64,000 nucleotides of DNA from Neoarius graeffei (GCF_027579695.1 NC_083579.1:68942371-69006370); one strand, 5' to 3'. Positions 21,165 through 34,437 are shown, counted from the first letter of the stretch. The notes: generated by a model not told the origin, from the letters alone. Numbers and translations: made by a program.

Positions 21165-23203
21165 GAGGAATACACTGAGGCCGTCACATCATACATCGCT
21201 AAATGCACTGATGTCACTCACTGCAAAACCATCACTGTTCGTGCTAACCAGAAGCCTTGGCTGACAGGAGAGGTTCACAGGCTCCTGCGGGCTTGAGACG
21301 CAGCCTTTAGGGCCGGTGACACCGCAGGTCTAACAACAGCCAGAGCCAACCTGTCCCGTGGCATCAGGGAGGCAAAACCTCAGTACAGCAATAAAATATC
21401 TGGACACTTCAGCAACACCAGAGATGCACAGTCTCTCTGGCGTGGCATTCAAACCCTCACTAACTACAAACCCCCACCACGGGCCTGTGAGAGTGACATC
21501 ACATTGCTAAACTGCCTAAATGACTTTTTTGGATGCTTTGAAACACAAAACAACACACCAGCACAGAAGACCACTCCTACCCCGGATGAACAGGCCATAT
21601 GTCTGGATCCAGCCAGCGTGGAGAGGACCCTCTCCAGGATCAACCCACGTAAGGCAGCTGGACCAGACAACATACCTGGTCGTGTTCTGAAGGACAGTGC
21701 CATGGAGCTCAGGGATGTCCTTGCTGACATCTTTAACATCTCCCTGAACCAAGCTGTTGTCCCCATGTGTTTCAAAGCTACAACCATAATGCCAGTGCCA
21801 AAGAAGCCCCTCCCATCTAACTATAACGACTATCGGCCCGTAGCATTGACTTCCATCATCATGAAGTGCTTTGAGCGACTGGTCATGCAGAACATCAAGT
21901 CCATTCTCCCTCCCTCTCATGACCCATTCCAGTTTGCATATAGGTCAAACAGGTCCATAGAGGACACTATCTCCGCTGCTCTCCACCCAGCCCTCACTCA
22001 CCTGGACTCAAAGAACACCTATGTGCGAATGCTGTTCTTGGATTACGGTTCAGCATTCAACACAATCATTCCCCAGCAGCTAATATAAAAACTCGGACAT
22101 TTGGGACTCAACACCTCTCTTTGTAACTGGGTGCTGGACTTTCTTACAGGGAGGCCACAGGACGTGTGGGTAGGCAGTAACACCTCCAAGACCATCATGC
22201 TGCGCACAGGGGCCCCACAAGGGTGTGAGCTCAGCCCGCTGCTCTTCACCCTGCTGACCCATGACTGTGTACCAACCTACAGCACCAACCACATCATCAA
22301 GTTTGCAGATGACACAACTGTGGTGGGCCTTATCACTAACATCGATGAAGCCAACTACAGGAATGAGGTGAGCCAACTGGTCGAGAAGAGTAAAGACAAC
22401 AATCTCTTCCTGAACATGGAGAAGACCAAAGAGATTGTAGTCGACTTCAGGAGAGGTCACTCACAGCATCCCCCTCTGACCATCGATGGTGCTGCGGTGG
22501 AGAGGGTGAGCAGCACCAAATTCCTAGGGGTGCACATTGCTGAGGACCTCTCCTGGTCCAACAACATTGCATTGCTGGCCAAGAAGGCTCAAACTCGCCT
22601 CTACTTCCTCCGCAAACTGAGGAGTGCACGAGTCCCACCCCCTCCATCATGTGCTCATTCTACAGGGGCACAATTGAGAGTGTCCTCACTGGCTGCATCA
22701 CTGCGTGGTACGGAGGCTGCAGTGCCTCCTGCCGGAAGACTCTGCAACGCATAGTGAACATGGCCAGCAAGATCATCGGTACTCCTCAGTCCTCCGTTAC
22801 GGACATCTATCACTCCCGTCTCACCCACAGAGCCATCAGCATTGCTGGTGACACCTCCCACCCTTCACACTCACTCTTCAGCCTCCTGCCCTCAGGGAAA
22901 AGGTACCGGAGCCTCCAGGCCCGCTCCACAAGACTGCTAAACAGCTTCATCCACCAGGCTGTCAGGATGCTGAACTCTGTCCACTACATACCCCCTACCC
23001 CGGTCTGTAACACATTCATTCACACAAGAAAACTACCTCATCTGTTTGCACATCACACCACATACATTAGCATTACTGCTGTATCTGCTGCTATTGCTCA
23101 TTTGCACTACTGTTCATATTCACCTCATAAGTTACGGTACTCTTCTAGCACCTTCTCCGTTATTGCACTGCATTGCACTACTGCTATTTTGTACATTGTT
23201 TGA
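21165..23203 (+). pseudogene. LINE reverse transcriptase region, broken
   Basis: Reading resumes after the Harbinger insertion with [14 protein letters not shown]. An in-frame TGA lies near 21294. Then come the RT hallmarks: [40 protein letters not shown] (motif A Asp), a TAA at 22086-22088, [19 protein letters not shown], and [13 protein letters not shown] (motif C with the FADD catalytic pair). A frameshift near 22650 shifts to a frame encoding [19 protein letters not shown] and LFSLLPSGKRYRSL, the usual C-terminal end. The order and motifs fit L2-type elements of fish. Two stops plus one frameshift rule out a working polymerase. Confidence 0.85.
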
Positions 23204-23440
23204 TTTTAGAGTGTATTTTTTATCTATATTATCTATATTTATATATATTGTTTTTCTTAATTTTTTAAATCTATATTATCTATATTTATAAATATTTATA
23301 TAGTTTTTTTCATAATTTTTTTGTGTGTAATCTTTACCTGTTTTTTACAAGTAAGGTGAGAGAGAAACGGCATTTCGATTCTCCTATATGTCCTGGATAT
23401 ATAGTGAATTGACAATAAAGAATCTTTGAATCTTTGAAAC

Positions 23441-26159
23441 TTTGAATTCAGTAGCTTTCAGTCCACTAAATAAAATGAATTGGGTGTCGGGGAAAATTCT
23501 TTTTATGACCTATGCTTGAAAAATCTGAACGGCGGTATAGCTTTAAATATTGTAATTTGCATTATTCATTCAGTAGGGATGTAAAACAAAGGCATCTATA
23601 TGCGCTTCCATATTTGGATTTAAACACAAAGTGGGTGTGGCCTAAACCAGACTTTTTTTTTCTTCTTGGTCTGTGAATTCTTACTCTGACAGTTCCTCAA
23701 CCTCAGCTACATCGCTCGAGTTCATGATTGGTCTCAACTAGATATTTGCGGGAGACTTTTTTTTTTAATCCCACAGAGGCAATCATTATTTTGATTTTCA
23801 CCTGGCTGCAATATTTTCTAATGAATTTAGTTGGTTTTATTTCCCAGAACACTGACTTAAACAAACTATAGTTATTAAAAAATGTAATAGAACAAAGTGA
23901 AAAAAGTGCCCCGACCAGGCAGTTACTAAGGATGAATGAATGAATGAATGAATGAATGAATGAACACTGTATGTTCATGATAATAAATGTGGTCTTTGTT
24001 TGCCCTGTGAGATTTATATCTGACCACTCATTCACACCCACATGAAAGTAAAAACCTGCTGCTCACATGACTTTTCTGTTCTGTCGCATGGGATCCCAGC
24101 CTGATTCATACCTCTCGTCTCAACAAGATGAACCTTTCTGAGAATCTTTCATTAAAAAAAAAAAATGAAGTTGTGCACTTCCTATTCTTATTTGTATTTG
24201 TGCCTATTTAGAACACATAATCTGTTCAGTCTGGATAATGTATTCGTATTCGGTTACGTCCCATTCATTCAGCATAATTTAATACTTCAGAAACGCTCTA
24301 CTCTCTTTACAGATACCCAGTACATGCCCTGATTTCCGTGCTCCGTCTTTAGTGCGAATTAAGAAGCCTGTTTTTCACAGCCTCATTATTCACCCTGCAC
24401 CAATTTGAGTAAACACTGTTTAAAACCAAACCAATGAATTGCAAAGGCTCTCATGTTAGCAATATGAGTGCTTACTGGAAACTCGTGGCAGCCTTTCCCT
24501 TATTGGCAGTCTGCATTCTTTGCCCTTTGACGCTGGCCAAGTAGTGAGGCCTGACATCATGCAGTGCATTTTCCACAAAGACTACTTCCTAATCATAGTG
24601 GCTGGGAAGTCGGTGCATGGACAAACTTTGGGTGGCGACTTAGGAAATAGCGATAAAGTTACATGAATGAGGTTTCTGTCTGGAAGCCAGATGCAAACAC
24701 AAAGGCAGCGGGTTACTGAGCAGTACTGGCTTGGTAACTGTACTGCAGTGATTAGGAATTTTGTGTTAGAAGCTTTAAACTTGATTAAAGTGGTTTTTCT
24801 ACCCGATAGCAAAAGGCTTAAATGAGGAAAATGCATGGAAAAAGAGAAAGATGAGGAGGGCAAGGAGCACAATTAAATCCTAGGCACCTTATCACTGTGA
24901 TTTATGCTAATGCGAGGCAGCTGTGCAGATCACGCTCCGAGTGATTAGATGCTTACTACTGATTGCTTATATGAACGAGAAATTGGCCTGCTGTCATACA
25001 CTGTCCGATTACAAACAGTACATTAAAACTGGTTGTTTGTGTGTTTGTTAAGCATTTGAGGTCAATATTTGTGTATTAAATGTCAGGAATGACAGAGAAG
25101 GAGTCAAGGAGCGGCATTTAGCGCCGTTGATGCCGAGACCTACGAATTCCTTCTCAGCAGGATTCCCCTGGAGGACTCGAAATTCAGCAAACAGGGCACT
25201 TTCATTCCCTTGCGATCTACTTTCGCCCTGTTCAATAACAAACACCTCTTTTCCGTCCTCCAAGCTGATGTGCCAACAACAGCAAACTTAAGCAGGAGAA
25301 CCATGTGATACAATAATACAGCAATATTCAATATTCGTCTCAAGAATGTACTATTTATAAAGGAGAAGGACCATAAGAGACACATAAAAGCTATCAGGCT
25401 TCGACTAAACAATCTCGAACTGTGTGGAGCAGATCAGAGCAGCAAGTCCAAGGAGAAAAAAGTTAATATAATAAACAGACACAGAGATTGAAACCTCCAA
25501 TGTCTAAACTGTGGACTTCCATCTCCACATGGTTCATTGTGTATATGCACATGAGTCTGAGCGTGTCCTGCATCATCAATGTTCTAAAACAAGACAAATA
25601 AAGGTCAGTGCTTGGGTTTGATCAGAAAAACTCTCCTGTCTAGATGTGTATCCATGCCAAATATGTTAAACTGGACATGTGTGAGCTAAGAAGCACACAC
25701 ACGTGAAATACTGGTATTCTCCGTACAGCCAAAACACATAAAAAAAAGCAGAAAAGAAAATGTTTATCTATCATTGTCAAAAGACAAGACCCACCACGAT
25801 GCAATTTTCACGTTCAAGTTGAAAGATGTACACGTTGCTGTTACATAACACGGATGAAGCTATCATATCATAATGGTGAATCATGGAAAGACTGTTTTCG
25901 TGCCAGAGAATAAACATCAGATACCATGAGTCCCTAGAGGCTGTGGAATGTTTCACTTATTTGACCTTTGTCAGTTTGTTGAAAAGCTCATTTTGCTGGT
26001 TAATAGTCTACATTTCTCTTCTTACTATGCAGCCATATTTTTCCTTTTTTAATAATTAGGGCCTTGTTTAATAAATTTAGCTTATGCAAACTCTGCTGAA
26101 ACTCCTGCTGAAAAAGAAGCTTGGTCAAACAGAATTTGGAGTTTGACACTAATGTAGTT
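23441..26159. other. Unassigned sequence with one microsatellite
   Basis: No gene is supported. A GAAT-type tetranucleotide run lies at about 23933-23963. A 60-codon minus-strand frame near 25263-25048 looks protein-like in composition, but it has no ATG-based start, no motif and no splice support. Confidence 0.45.
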
Positions 26160-26295
26160 GACCATGTTTGCCAGCTGGTAAGCTATTTTCCAGCTTTCTT
26201 ATTACTTGTCTAAACTGACCAATAAATGTTTGAGAAATTGTTTTTCTAGAAACTGTTTCCTTTCTCCAAGCTCTTACCAGCTGGCAAACATGGTC
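26160..26295. repeat. Palindromic MITE-like repeat
   Basis: GACCATGTTTGCCAGCTGGT at 26160 pairs with its inverse ending at 26295, with a roughly 80-bp spacer. Confidence 0.7.
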
Positions 26296-26435
26296 TACCA
26301 CAGGAGCGTTAAGCTAAAACTCTGCCTGGGCCTCATTAACATTTTTTGTGAGCCCTCGAAAGGCCATAATCCAGGCTATTCATTTTTAACATATTAACAT
26401 ATTATTATTATTATCATTATTTTATCAACCAACAT

Positions 26436-26767
26436 GGGTGGTGCAGTAGTCAGCACTGTGTTCTCACAATTCTGGGTTTGAACCTGGTGAGCAACTGGGT
26501 TCTTTCTGTGTTGAGTTTTCACGTTCTCCCCGTGCCTGAGTGGGTTTCTTCCCATAATCCAAAGACGTGGATTAGGTCAACTGGTTACTCTAAACTGCCT
26601 GTAGGTGTGAGTGTGAATGGTTGTTTGTCTCAGTGTTATCCACGTGATCGACTGGCAACTTCCCTAGGGTGTACCCTGCCTCTCGCCTGAAGTCATGGAT
26701 TGACTCCATCTTCCCCGTGACCCTGACTGTGTCTATTAGCGGAATAGATAATGGCTGGATGGATGGA
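26436..26767 (+). mobile_element. SINE type A, old diverged copy
   Basis: The head (TGGTGCAGTAGTCAGCACTG), core and GGATGGATGG tail are recognisable despite many substitutions and small deletions. Confidence 0.75.
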
Positions 26768-26831
26768 TCAATCAACGCTAATAATTTAGGTTCTGAACAA
26801 TATTTAACAGTTATTCAGTTAACAGTTAACA

Positions 26832-27285
26832 GTTATAAACCATGTACGACAAGATTGAGTGGAAGAACTGTTTTATTCTAACCACATTCACGGGATTTTG
26901 AGAAACATTGCATTTTTATTTTTTGCAAATTCAATAAATAAAAACTTTATATAAAACGTCTGACAAAATCATTTCCGCTTAGAATATAAAGAAACCAGCA
27001 AAATGGCAGGAGCAATTTGTGAAAAAAATGCTATAATAATAATAATTCTTGAAAAAAATAAGTTCTTACCATCAAATATTTTATTCCATATTTTGTTGCT
27101 TTTTTTTTGTATTTTTGGGGGATTTGTTTTTGAGTAGTTTTTATTTCGTCCTCGTTTTTTTTTTCAGCAACATGCTCCGCCATTTTGTTTTTCCCTACTC
27201 ACAGTATATGAGCTGATATCCTAATAGTAGAGTAGCCAATCACAGTGCATGATTGCTCATATCCAGTGAATATGGATAGAATAAA
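26832..27285 (+). mobile_element. Unnamed MITE family, copy 3
   Basis: It has half of the stem-loop unit, then GTTTTATTCTAACCACATTC through to ATGGATAGAATAAAA. Same layout as copy 1 without the 160-bp insertion. Confidence 0.75.
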
Positions 27286-27437
27286 ATGGTATGTTTCTAG
27301 GAAAAAGACAGGCTAACAGAAACTACTCAACTGTATTAGGCCTGGATGATAGCATTTATTAAACTGACTACATTGTTTTAATATCTATAGTATCTGTTTT
27401 CCAATATATCAATAATATAGTACATTAAGAATGCACT

Positions 27438-27600
27438 TTATGGGGCGTTGTGGCTCAGGTGGCTAAGGCGCCATACCATAAATCTGGGAACCTGGGTTCG
27501 ATTCCGACCCAAGGTCATTTCCTGATCCTTCCCTGTCTCTCCCACTCATTTCCTGTCTCTACACTGTCCTATCCAATAAAGGTGAAAAAAGCCCCAAAAA
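27438..27600 (+). mobile_element. Short tRNA-headed SINE
   Basis: GGGGCGTTGTGGCTCAGGTG carries an A-box-like element and GGGTTCGATTCC a B-box. A short body with CCTGTCTCTCCCACTC and an AATAAAGG end follows. It differs from types A and B. Confidence 0.7.
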
Positions 27601-27960
27601 AATCTTTAAAAGAATGAGATTTATGAAGAACTCATGTTAGATTATCTCTTCTGAGAACATGCCCTTAGTGTCCCATCTCTCTTATTTTTTGCACGCCATC
27701 AATTTTTTTCTTTTAGATATTTAGCATATATACAGTTCAGTATTTGGGGTCAGTCATTGACTCACACTAAAGATCAACATCTGACACATTTATGAATCTT
27801 TTTGTAGTCAAAGGTCCGACTTGCATCATATGCAGCAGATTTTAACCAGAGTTTCATGATTGTTGTACAGTTGGCACTCGCTATGCTTCAGTTCTGCTGT
27901 GAATTGTAGATAAGGGCAAAACAAACCTCACCCGGCAGTCTAGCCTATTCACCTTGCAAT
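27601..27960. other. Unassigned sequence before the tandem array
   Basis: Nothing recognised. The last 60 bp may be the start of the repeat element that holds the array. Confidence 0.45.
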
Positions 27961-27966
27961 GTGAAT

Positions 27967-28811
27967 CCGTGACCTTCAGTTTGACATTTCAAGGTCAACA
28001 TTCATGGTGCTAAACGAAAGTCCATATGGGACTACCTATATGTTGATAATGGTAATATTTCTCAGTCATCAGCTGTCAGGTTATAGTCCTATGAAAATCC
28101 ATGACCTTGAGTTTGACATTTCAAAGTCATTCAAGGTCAAAGGTCATGGTAGCAACTGAAAGCCCATATGGGATTTCTTATATGTTGATAATGGTAAACA
28201 TCTGTCTATCATTAACCATTTTAAAGTTATGAGCCTCTGAAAACCCATGACCTTGAGTTTGATCTTTCAAAGTCACTCGTGGTCAAAGGTCATGGTGCCA
28301 AACGAGAGCCCATATATGACTTTCTATATGTCAATAATATTAAGTATCTGTCTATCTTGAACTGTTTCACAATTATGAGCCTCTGAAAATCTGTGACCCT
28401 GCGTATGACCTTTCAAGGTCACTCAAGCTCAAAGGCCATGGTGCCAAATGAAAGCCCATATATGACTTCCTGTATGTCAATATATTAAGTATCTCTCTAT
28501 CTTGAACCGTTTCCCAGTTATGAGCCTCTGAAAACCTGTGACCTTGACCCCTGACATTTGACCCCTAATCGCTAAGAAAACTGTGAGAGATACCCCATCA
28601 TGTAGCATATCAATGGAAGCAGAATTGAAAGATGAACATTTTGGATGTTGGAGGTTCTATTTGAGACCAATGCCCATCTATCCTGAAAGTTTCATGAAGA
28701 TTGGTCCAGCCGTTATCCCGTAATGTTGCTAACAAAAAAACAAAGAAACAAATAAACCCCACCGAAAACAATACCTCGCCCCCTGGTAAACTCCATCCTG
28801 GGCAAGGTAAA
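27967..28811 (+). repeat. 145-bp tandem array rich in AGGTCA half-sites
   Basis: Unit starts are at about 27967, 28100, 28246, 28391 and 28536, so the period is 133 then 146, 145, 145 bp. Each unit opens TGACCTTGAGTTTGACMTTT, has CAAGGTCAAAGGTCATGGT or a variant, then AAAGCCCATATGGGA-like sequence. The 3' flank (to about 28811) has a terminus that recurs inverted at 44076-44282, so the array is part of a mobile element. AGGTCA/TGACCT is the nuclear-receptor half-site. Confidence 0.75.
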
Positions 28812-29122
28812 AAGTCAAAGTCCCTCTCACGCCAGAATCTGGTCTCACCAGGCAGTCTCCTGTCCCAGCTCTTTGAGGCATAGCTATGGGTGTGGCGCCG
28901 ATCTCCATTTCGATAACCCTCAGCCTCTCACCTATACAGCTAGGGTTACAGTGGGGGGCTAGTCCTCGGGTACCTGCAGGAGTTTGACTTCCCTACTTGC
29001 ATCTGTATTGCAGTGTGCCTTGCCAGATGGTAGTAGGTACCATTTTTATGATGGTCTTTGGTATGACCCGACCTGACCTAGTCAAGAGACGGACACGCTA
29101 ACCACTAGGCCAACTCGCGGTA
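28812..29122 (-). mobile_element. tRNA-headed SINE with AGTCAAAGTC tail
   Basis: On the minus strand the head reads GAGTTGGCCTAGTGGTTAGC. The body includes CATACCAAAGACCATCATAA and CGAAATGGAGATCGGCGCC, and the tail complement GTCAAAGTCCCTC is near 28812. It is a separate SINE family from types A and B. Confidence 0.65.
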
Positions 29123-29213
29123 CTGTAGATTACACTAGTAGTGTGAAAATGCTGAGTAGTCGCTACTACTACAGGCCATTTCAATATTATTTTTTGCAAA
29201 TACACGCAAGTTG

Positions 29214-29589
29214 GGCGGCACGGTGGTGTAGTGGTTAGCGCTGTCGCCTCACAGCAAGAAGGTCCTGGGTTCGAGCACCGGGGCCGGCGAGGGCCTTTCT
29301 GTGCGGAGTTTGCATGTTCTCCCCGTGTCCGCATGGGTTTCCTCCGGGTGCTCCGGTTTCCCCCACAGTCCAAAGACATGCAGGTTAGGTTAACTGGTGA
29401 CTCTAAATTGACCGTAGGTGTGAATGTGAGTGTGAATGGTTGTCTGTGTCTATGTGTCAGCCCTGTGATGACCTGGTGACTTGTCCAGGGTGTACCCCGC
29501 CTTTCGCCCGTAGTCAGCTGGGATAGGCTCCAGCTTGCCTGCGACCCTGTAGAAGGATAAAGCGGCTAGAGATAATGAGATGAGATGAG
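29214..29589 (+). mobile_element. SINE type B, full-length
   Basis: TSD ACACGCAAGTTG / ACACACAAGTTG at 29202-29213 and 29590-29601 differs at one base. Head, core and GATGAGATGAGA tail are intact. Confidence 0.92.
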
Positions 29590-29601
29590 ACACACAAGTT
29601 G

Positions 29602-31595
29602 AAAGAAATATTTGCTCCATAGGCCTTGAGTTTGACACCTATGGGCTACCAGGTTGACCAGCTACCCTGTGCTTTGGCAGCCGGTAGCTCATCAAACTGA
29701 GCCAGATTTTTCAGCAGGGGCAAAAACAAACAAACAAAAAAAATAGATTTTGAAATAATAAGTAGCCAAAATGTGAATATCTTTTTAACATAATCAGATC
29801 AATCATGTGTAAGGAAGCTGTGTGTAGAAAGTAGTGGATGATAATTTGAATCATACCATACTGAAGACATTTCTCATCACATTTGTAATGATTGATGAAT
29901 AGAAGTGTTTGCTAACCACAAAGAAATCACATCCTGAAATGAATAAAGCAATCATTCAGCTGGACCCTAATGCAGTCCATGAGCGCTGCCAATGCTGAAT
30001 GATAAGTATGACTAAGGAAATTGTAGCGCTAGTGTTATTGGACGACACCTTTCATTCAGACGTCTTGCATATCCGGTATTTTTAAACTTTGCTTCTTAAT
30101 ATGTACAGACAGAACACATCCACATAAATAACGCGCAGGCGTAAGTCCCATGTTCGCAATGCTTGAAGTAAACGCGTGCAGTACATCATGCTAAAGTGGT
30201 CATGAAGACTGTGAGAATGTGAAAGTGTAATTGACTACATCTTAGTGAAAGGTTTCCGGCCTCCTCTGCTGACAGCACTAACTTATAACGAGCCAACTCT
30301 CGCAGGGTTAGTGCTAGTTTAATCTTTAAAGTCTGCAGTCCAGATCACTTCAGTGTATGTCTGCTTTATGTACAGCTATTCTTTAATGTACACTGAGTAC
30401 AGTGGGAATCTTTCCTAATATCCTATAGCAGCCATATCCAGAGAGCAAAGATATTAATAGAATACAAAGAAAACATCCTCTGCTACCCAAGAGTGATTCT
30501 GAGTGATGGGTCTGAAGTCTCATTTCCTCTTAGCTAATATGTTTTATATTCCTTTCACTTCAGTCCCAGGTTTTAACTGCTGCCCCGGCCGGAACAATAT
30601 CCGTATTATGCATGCCTTTGGGTACAGGAAAGGAAAAGCAACTAAGGACATGGATTCAAAAAAGGCAAAAGGTAAGAGACTTTATACTTTTTGGTCAACT
30701 GATTCGACTCCAGCAGGAAAAAAAAAAACAACAAAGGGTTTGATTCAATAGAACACTTAAGATTCTGTGGCCATTGCTTTAGTTGGTACTGCTGATACTT
30801 CATCTCAATGAAGGGCCTACATTCACAGTGCAATGATCCTGTTTGGGTTTCTAATGGGTACACATGAAGTTTGACCCCTCAGTCCACTCTTGTGGGGGCT
30901 GAGCATTCAATCATTGTACCTCTGACGAAATGAATGCAAATGAGTCCCTCCTGGGAAATTTAGCGTTGGCTGGGCCAACCATTGATATTTGTAACCCAAT
31001 TAAATCTGACTACAAAGTGATTGAAAAAGAGAATGTAGTGACTGAAGGCTCAACAATGCTGTCCATTTGCATGAATGTTCTTTAAATCATTGGAAGGAAG
31101 TCAGAAGCAGGTCCTTTAACACACACACACACACAATGAGCTGAGAAAAAAAAATCATAGTATCCATGGCAATGAATCCACGTGTTGCCTACTTTAAAAA
31201 ATATGGTAATATATGTAAAATATCAATTTACATATATAAGAAAAATGCAAATGCTACTCAGGAGCTTTAACAACCCTGATTCTGTGAGTAAGGGGTATGG
31301 GTGTGGGGTGGTTATAGGAAAATCAGTAATGATGGTGTGATGTGACGCAGGCCATCATAGCATCATTACTGTTACCACCCCGAAGTTGATTGTTTTCTAA
31401 TAACAGTATGTGAAGTGTTCTATTCCTTTCATATCATGGCAGTTTGCCAACAATGACGCATCAGACTCTTAATCAGTTTTAATTACGTTTAATGTGTGGA
31501 ACAGTCAAGAGACAAGTTAATTCCTGTTATAGCCGTCATTCCCTCACCAACCTCACTTTGATCGTCTCTTGAAGTTAAAAAAACATGTAAAAATT
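29602..31595. other. Unassigned sequence with one candidate exon
   Basis: No interspersed repeat is recognised except a short CA tract near 31119-31135. The candidate exon at 30564-30671 is listed separately. This is one of the few repeat-poor stretches of the window. Confidence 0.45.
30564..30671 (+). CDS. Candidate host exon, function unknown
   Basis: The 108-bp block is preceded by CCTTTCACTTCAG (splice acceptor) and followed by GTAAGAGA (splice donor). Two frames are open throughout. The phase 1-1 frame reads PGFNCCPGRNNIRIMHAFGY and then a Lys-rich end. The phase 0-0 frame reads SQVLTAAPAGTISVLCMPLG and then GTGKEKQLRTWIQKRQK. I recognise neither. It could be an internal exon of an upstream or intron-rich gene. 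Chance splice-like signals in a 108-bp block are also possible. No repeat family covers it. Confidence 0.3.
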
Positions 31596-32556
<961 letters not shown>

Positions 32557-32570
32557 TATGATAATCTATG

Positions 32571-32692
32571 ATGATCTGGTGACTTGTCCAGGGTGTACCC
32601 AGCCTCTCGCCCATAGTCAGCTGGGATAGGCTCCAGCTTGCCTGTGACCCTGCACAGGATAAGCGATTACGGATAATGGATGGATGGATATA
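32571..32692 (+). mobile_element. SINE type A, 5'-truncated
   Basis: Only the last third is present: GGTGACTTGTCCAGGGTGTA through GGATGGATGGATA. Confidence 0.85.
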
Positions 32693-32694
32693 TA

Positions 32695-32812
32695 GCCTTA
32701 GATGGAATTTACCACCCTCTTTGGGCTGCATTCCCAAACAATCTGACTCCAAGAAGTCCGTGGCCCCGGCGGGGTGGGGGCCGTTACCGGCCTCACACCA
32801 TCCACGGGCCTG
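32695..32812 (-). pseudogene. 28S rRNA gene fragment
   Basis: On the minus strand this reads as a piece of large-subunit rRNA from its 5' third. Recognisable parts are GGGAATGCAGCCCAAAG, then GGTGGTAAATTCCATCTAAG. On the plus strand CCGTTACCGGCCTCACACC comes close to the known antisense 28S sequence. Substitutions such as AATCTGACTCC for the usual AACCCGACTCC show it is a decayed copy. It is about 118 bp, fused between a SINE tail and MITE copy 4, so it is not an rDNA unit. It may be a retroposed rRNA piece or part of a 28S-derived SINE. Confidence 0.75.
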
Positions 32813-32832
32813 TGCGGACCCCAACTGTTTAC

Positions 32833-33061
32833 CTCTTGCTACTGTCATTTCACTTGTTTGTTTACATTCTAAGCGGAAATGATTTTGTCAGACGTTTTGT
32901 ATAAAGTTTTTATTTATTGAGTTTGCAAAAATTTAAAATGCTCTGTTTCTCAAAATCCAGTGAATATGGATAGAATAAAGCAGTTATTCCACTCATTCTC
33001 TTAGCACTATGTGTCTCGTCGGCAATCAGCTCATGTACAACTCGATTTCGTGGAAAAACTG

Positions 33062-33065
<4 letters not shown>
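32833..33065 (-). mobile_element. Unnamed MITE family, copy 4 (truncated)
   Basis: Inverted and missing the TTATTCTATCC end of the body. It runs from the ACTGTCATTTCACTTGTTTG segment through ATGGATAGAATAAAG and the stem-loop to GGAAAAACTG. Confidence 0.75.
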
Positions 33066-33125
<60 letters not shown>

Positions 33126-33140
33126 TATATATATATATAT
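33064..33140. repeat. (CA)n(TA)n microsatellite
   Basis: About 30 CA units followed by a short TA run. Confidence 0.95.
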
Positions 33141-33501
33141 GACTTTCCCATAGCAGAAAATGCACTGACACTGGAGACTCCTTCCATAAATCTTCTTCCA
33201 GGAAGATTCACATCAATGACGATGCTTTTTTCTTTGCTAAGTAACAAGATGCTTGTTAATCTGTTTATTATTATTAGAATTACTGTATATCGTGTACATA
33301 CCATACAAGTTCCTCCAAATTAGTGGATACTATAGAAATTATAATACAGTATATTACAAGGAGGGCATTAATATAAACCTGTGATTTCATTATGGTCAGA
33401 ACTGCCGTTATAACAAATTAATCAACAACCTTCTGAACAAACAGAATCGAGCATTTGGCAGCGTTGTGTGTATGTGGTTTTTTTTTTTAATTTGCTTTAT
33501 T

Positions 33502-33884
33502 CTCATCTCATCTCATCTCATTATCTCTAGCCGCTTTATCCTGTTCTACAGGGTCGCAGGCAAGCTGGAGCCTATCCCAGCTGACTACGGGCGAAAGGCG
33601 GGGTACACCCTGGACAAGTCACCAGGTCATCACAGGGCCGACACATAGACACAGACAACCATTCACACTCACATTCACACCTACGCTCAATTTAGAGTCA
33701 CCAGTTAACCTAACCTGCATGTCTTTGGACTGTGGGGGAAACTGGAGCACCCGGAGGAAACCCACGCGGACACGGGGAGAACATGCAAACTCCGCACAGA
33801 AAGGCCCTCGCCGGCCCCGGGGCTCGAACCCGGACCTTCTTGCTGTGAGGCGACAGCGCTAACCACTACACCACCGTGCCGCCT
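33502..33884 (-). mobile_element. SINE type B, full-length
   Basis: Perfect 13-bp TSD AATTTGCTTTATT at 33489-33501 and 33885-33897. Confidence 0.93.
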
Positions 33885-33897
33885 AATTTGCTTTATT

Positions 33898-34437
33898 ATT
33901 TAATTAATTATTTTCACATTTATGGAGTAAATAAAACACATTTTCACACCTCCAACTTAATGACAACACTTTACTCGATTCACTGAGATTGAAAAAGCAT
34001 AAACTAACCAGGTATATTCAACAACAGGTTTGGCCCTGATCTCTAATTAAAAAAAAAAAAAAAGATGTGGCTTGTTAAGAGGGGATTATATTCCAAACAA
34101 TAATCTATCTATAAATGACGCCAATGAAGTGACCACAATTAAAGTGAGTTACTGAACTCGAAAGCAAAAGGGAAGACTCACATTCACACATACATCAAAG
34201 AGGATGCTGTGGAGAAGGTCAGCTGCTTTACATTCCTGGATGTCACCATCATTGATGAGCTCAAATACAAGAAAGGCTTTCTTTCTTTTTTTTTTTTTGA
34301 ACTGACTCTTAGCTATAACCTACACATCACCTTAACCTACAGTTAGACTTACTGATTGCAGTAAGACATGGGATGATGATAGTATCAGTGTCTCATAGCT
34401 ACAGCATTTGGGGTTTGATCTTAAGCTCCACTTAATC
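33898..34437. other. Unassigned sequence with a LINE scrap
   Basis: Mostly AT-rich. At about 34180-34276 a frame reads EKVSCFTFLDVTIIDELKY, matching the FKFLGVTI-type segment of L2-like reverse transcriptases. It is a very decayed LINE remnant. Confidence 0.4.

Larger units (their letters stand above)
17620..23440 (+). mobile_element. L2-like non-LTR retrotransposon, interrupted and inactive
   Basis: It contains an endonuclease region, a reverse transcriptase region and a 3' UTR ending in AATAAAG plus repeats of AATCTTTG, the microsatellite tail style of L2/CR1-type LINEs. It is split by DNA transposons at 18424-19456 and 19894-21161. With them removed it is about 3.5 kb. In-frame stops and a frameshift make it non-functional. 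Confidence 0.85.

Noticed and set aside
25048-25263. Protein-like minus-strand frame (EVFVIEQGESRSQ)
   Set aside because: No ATG at its stated start, no clear splice sites and no known motif; kept only as a remark.
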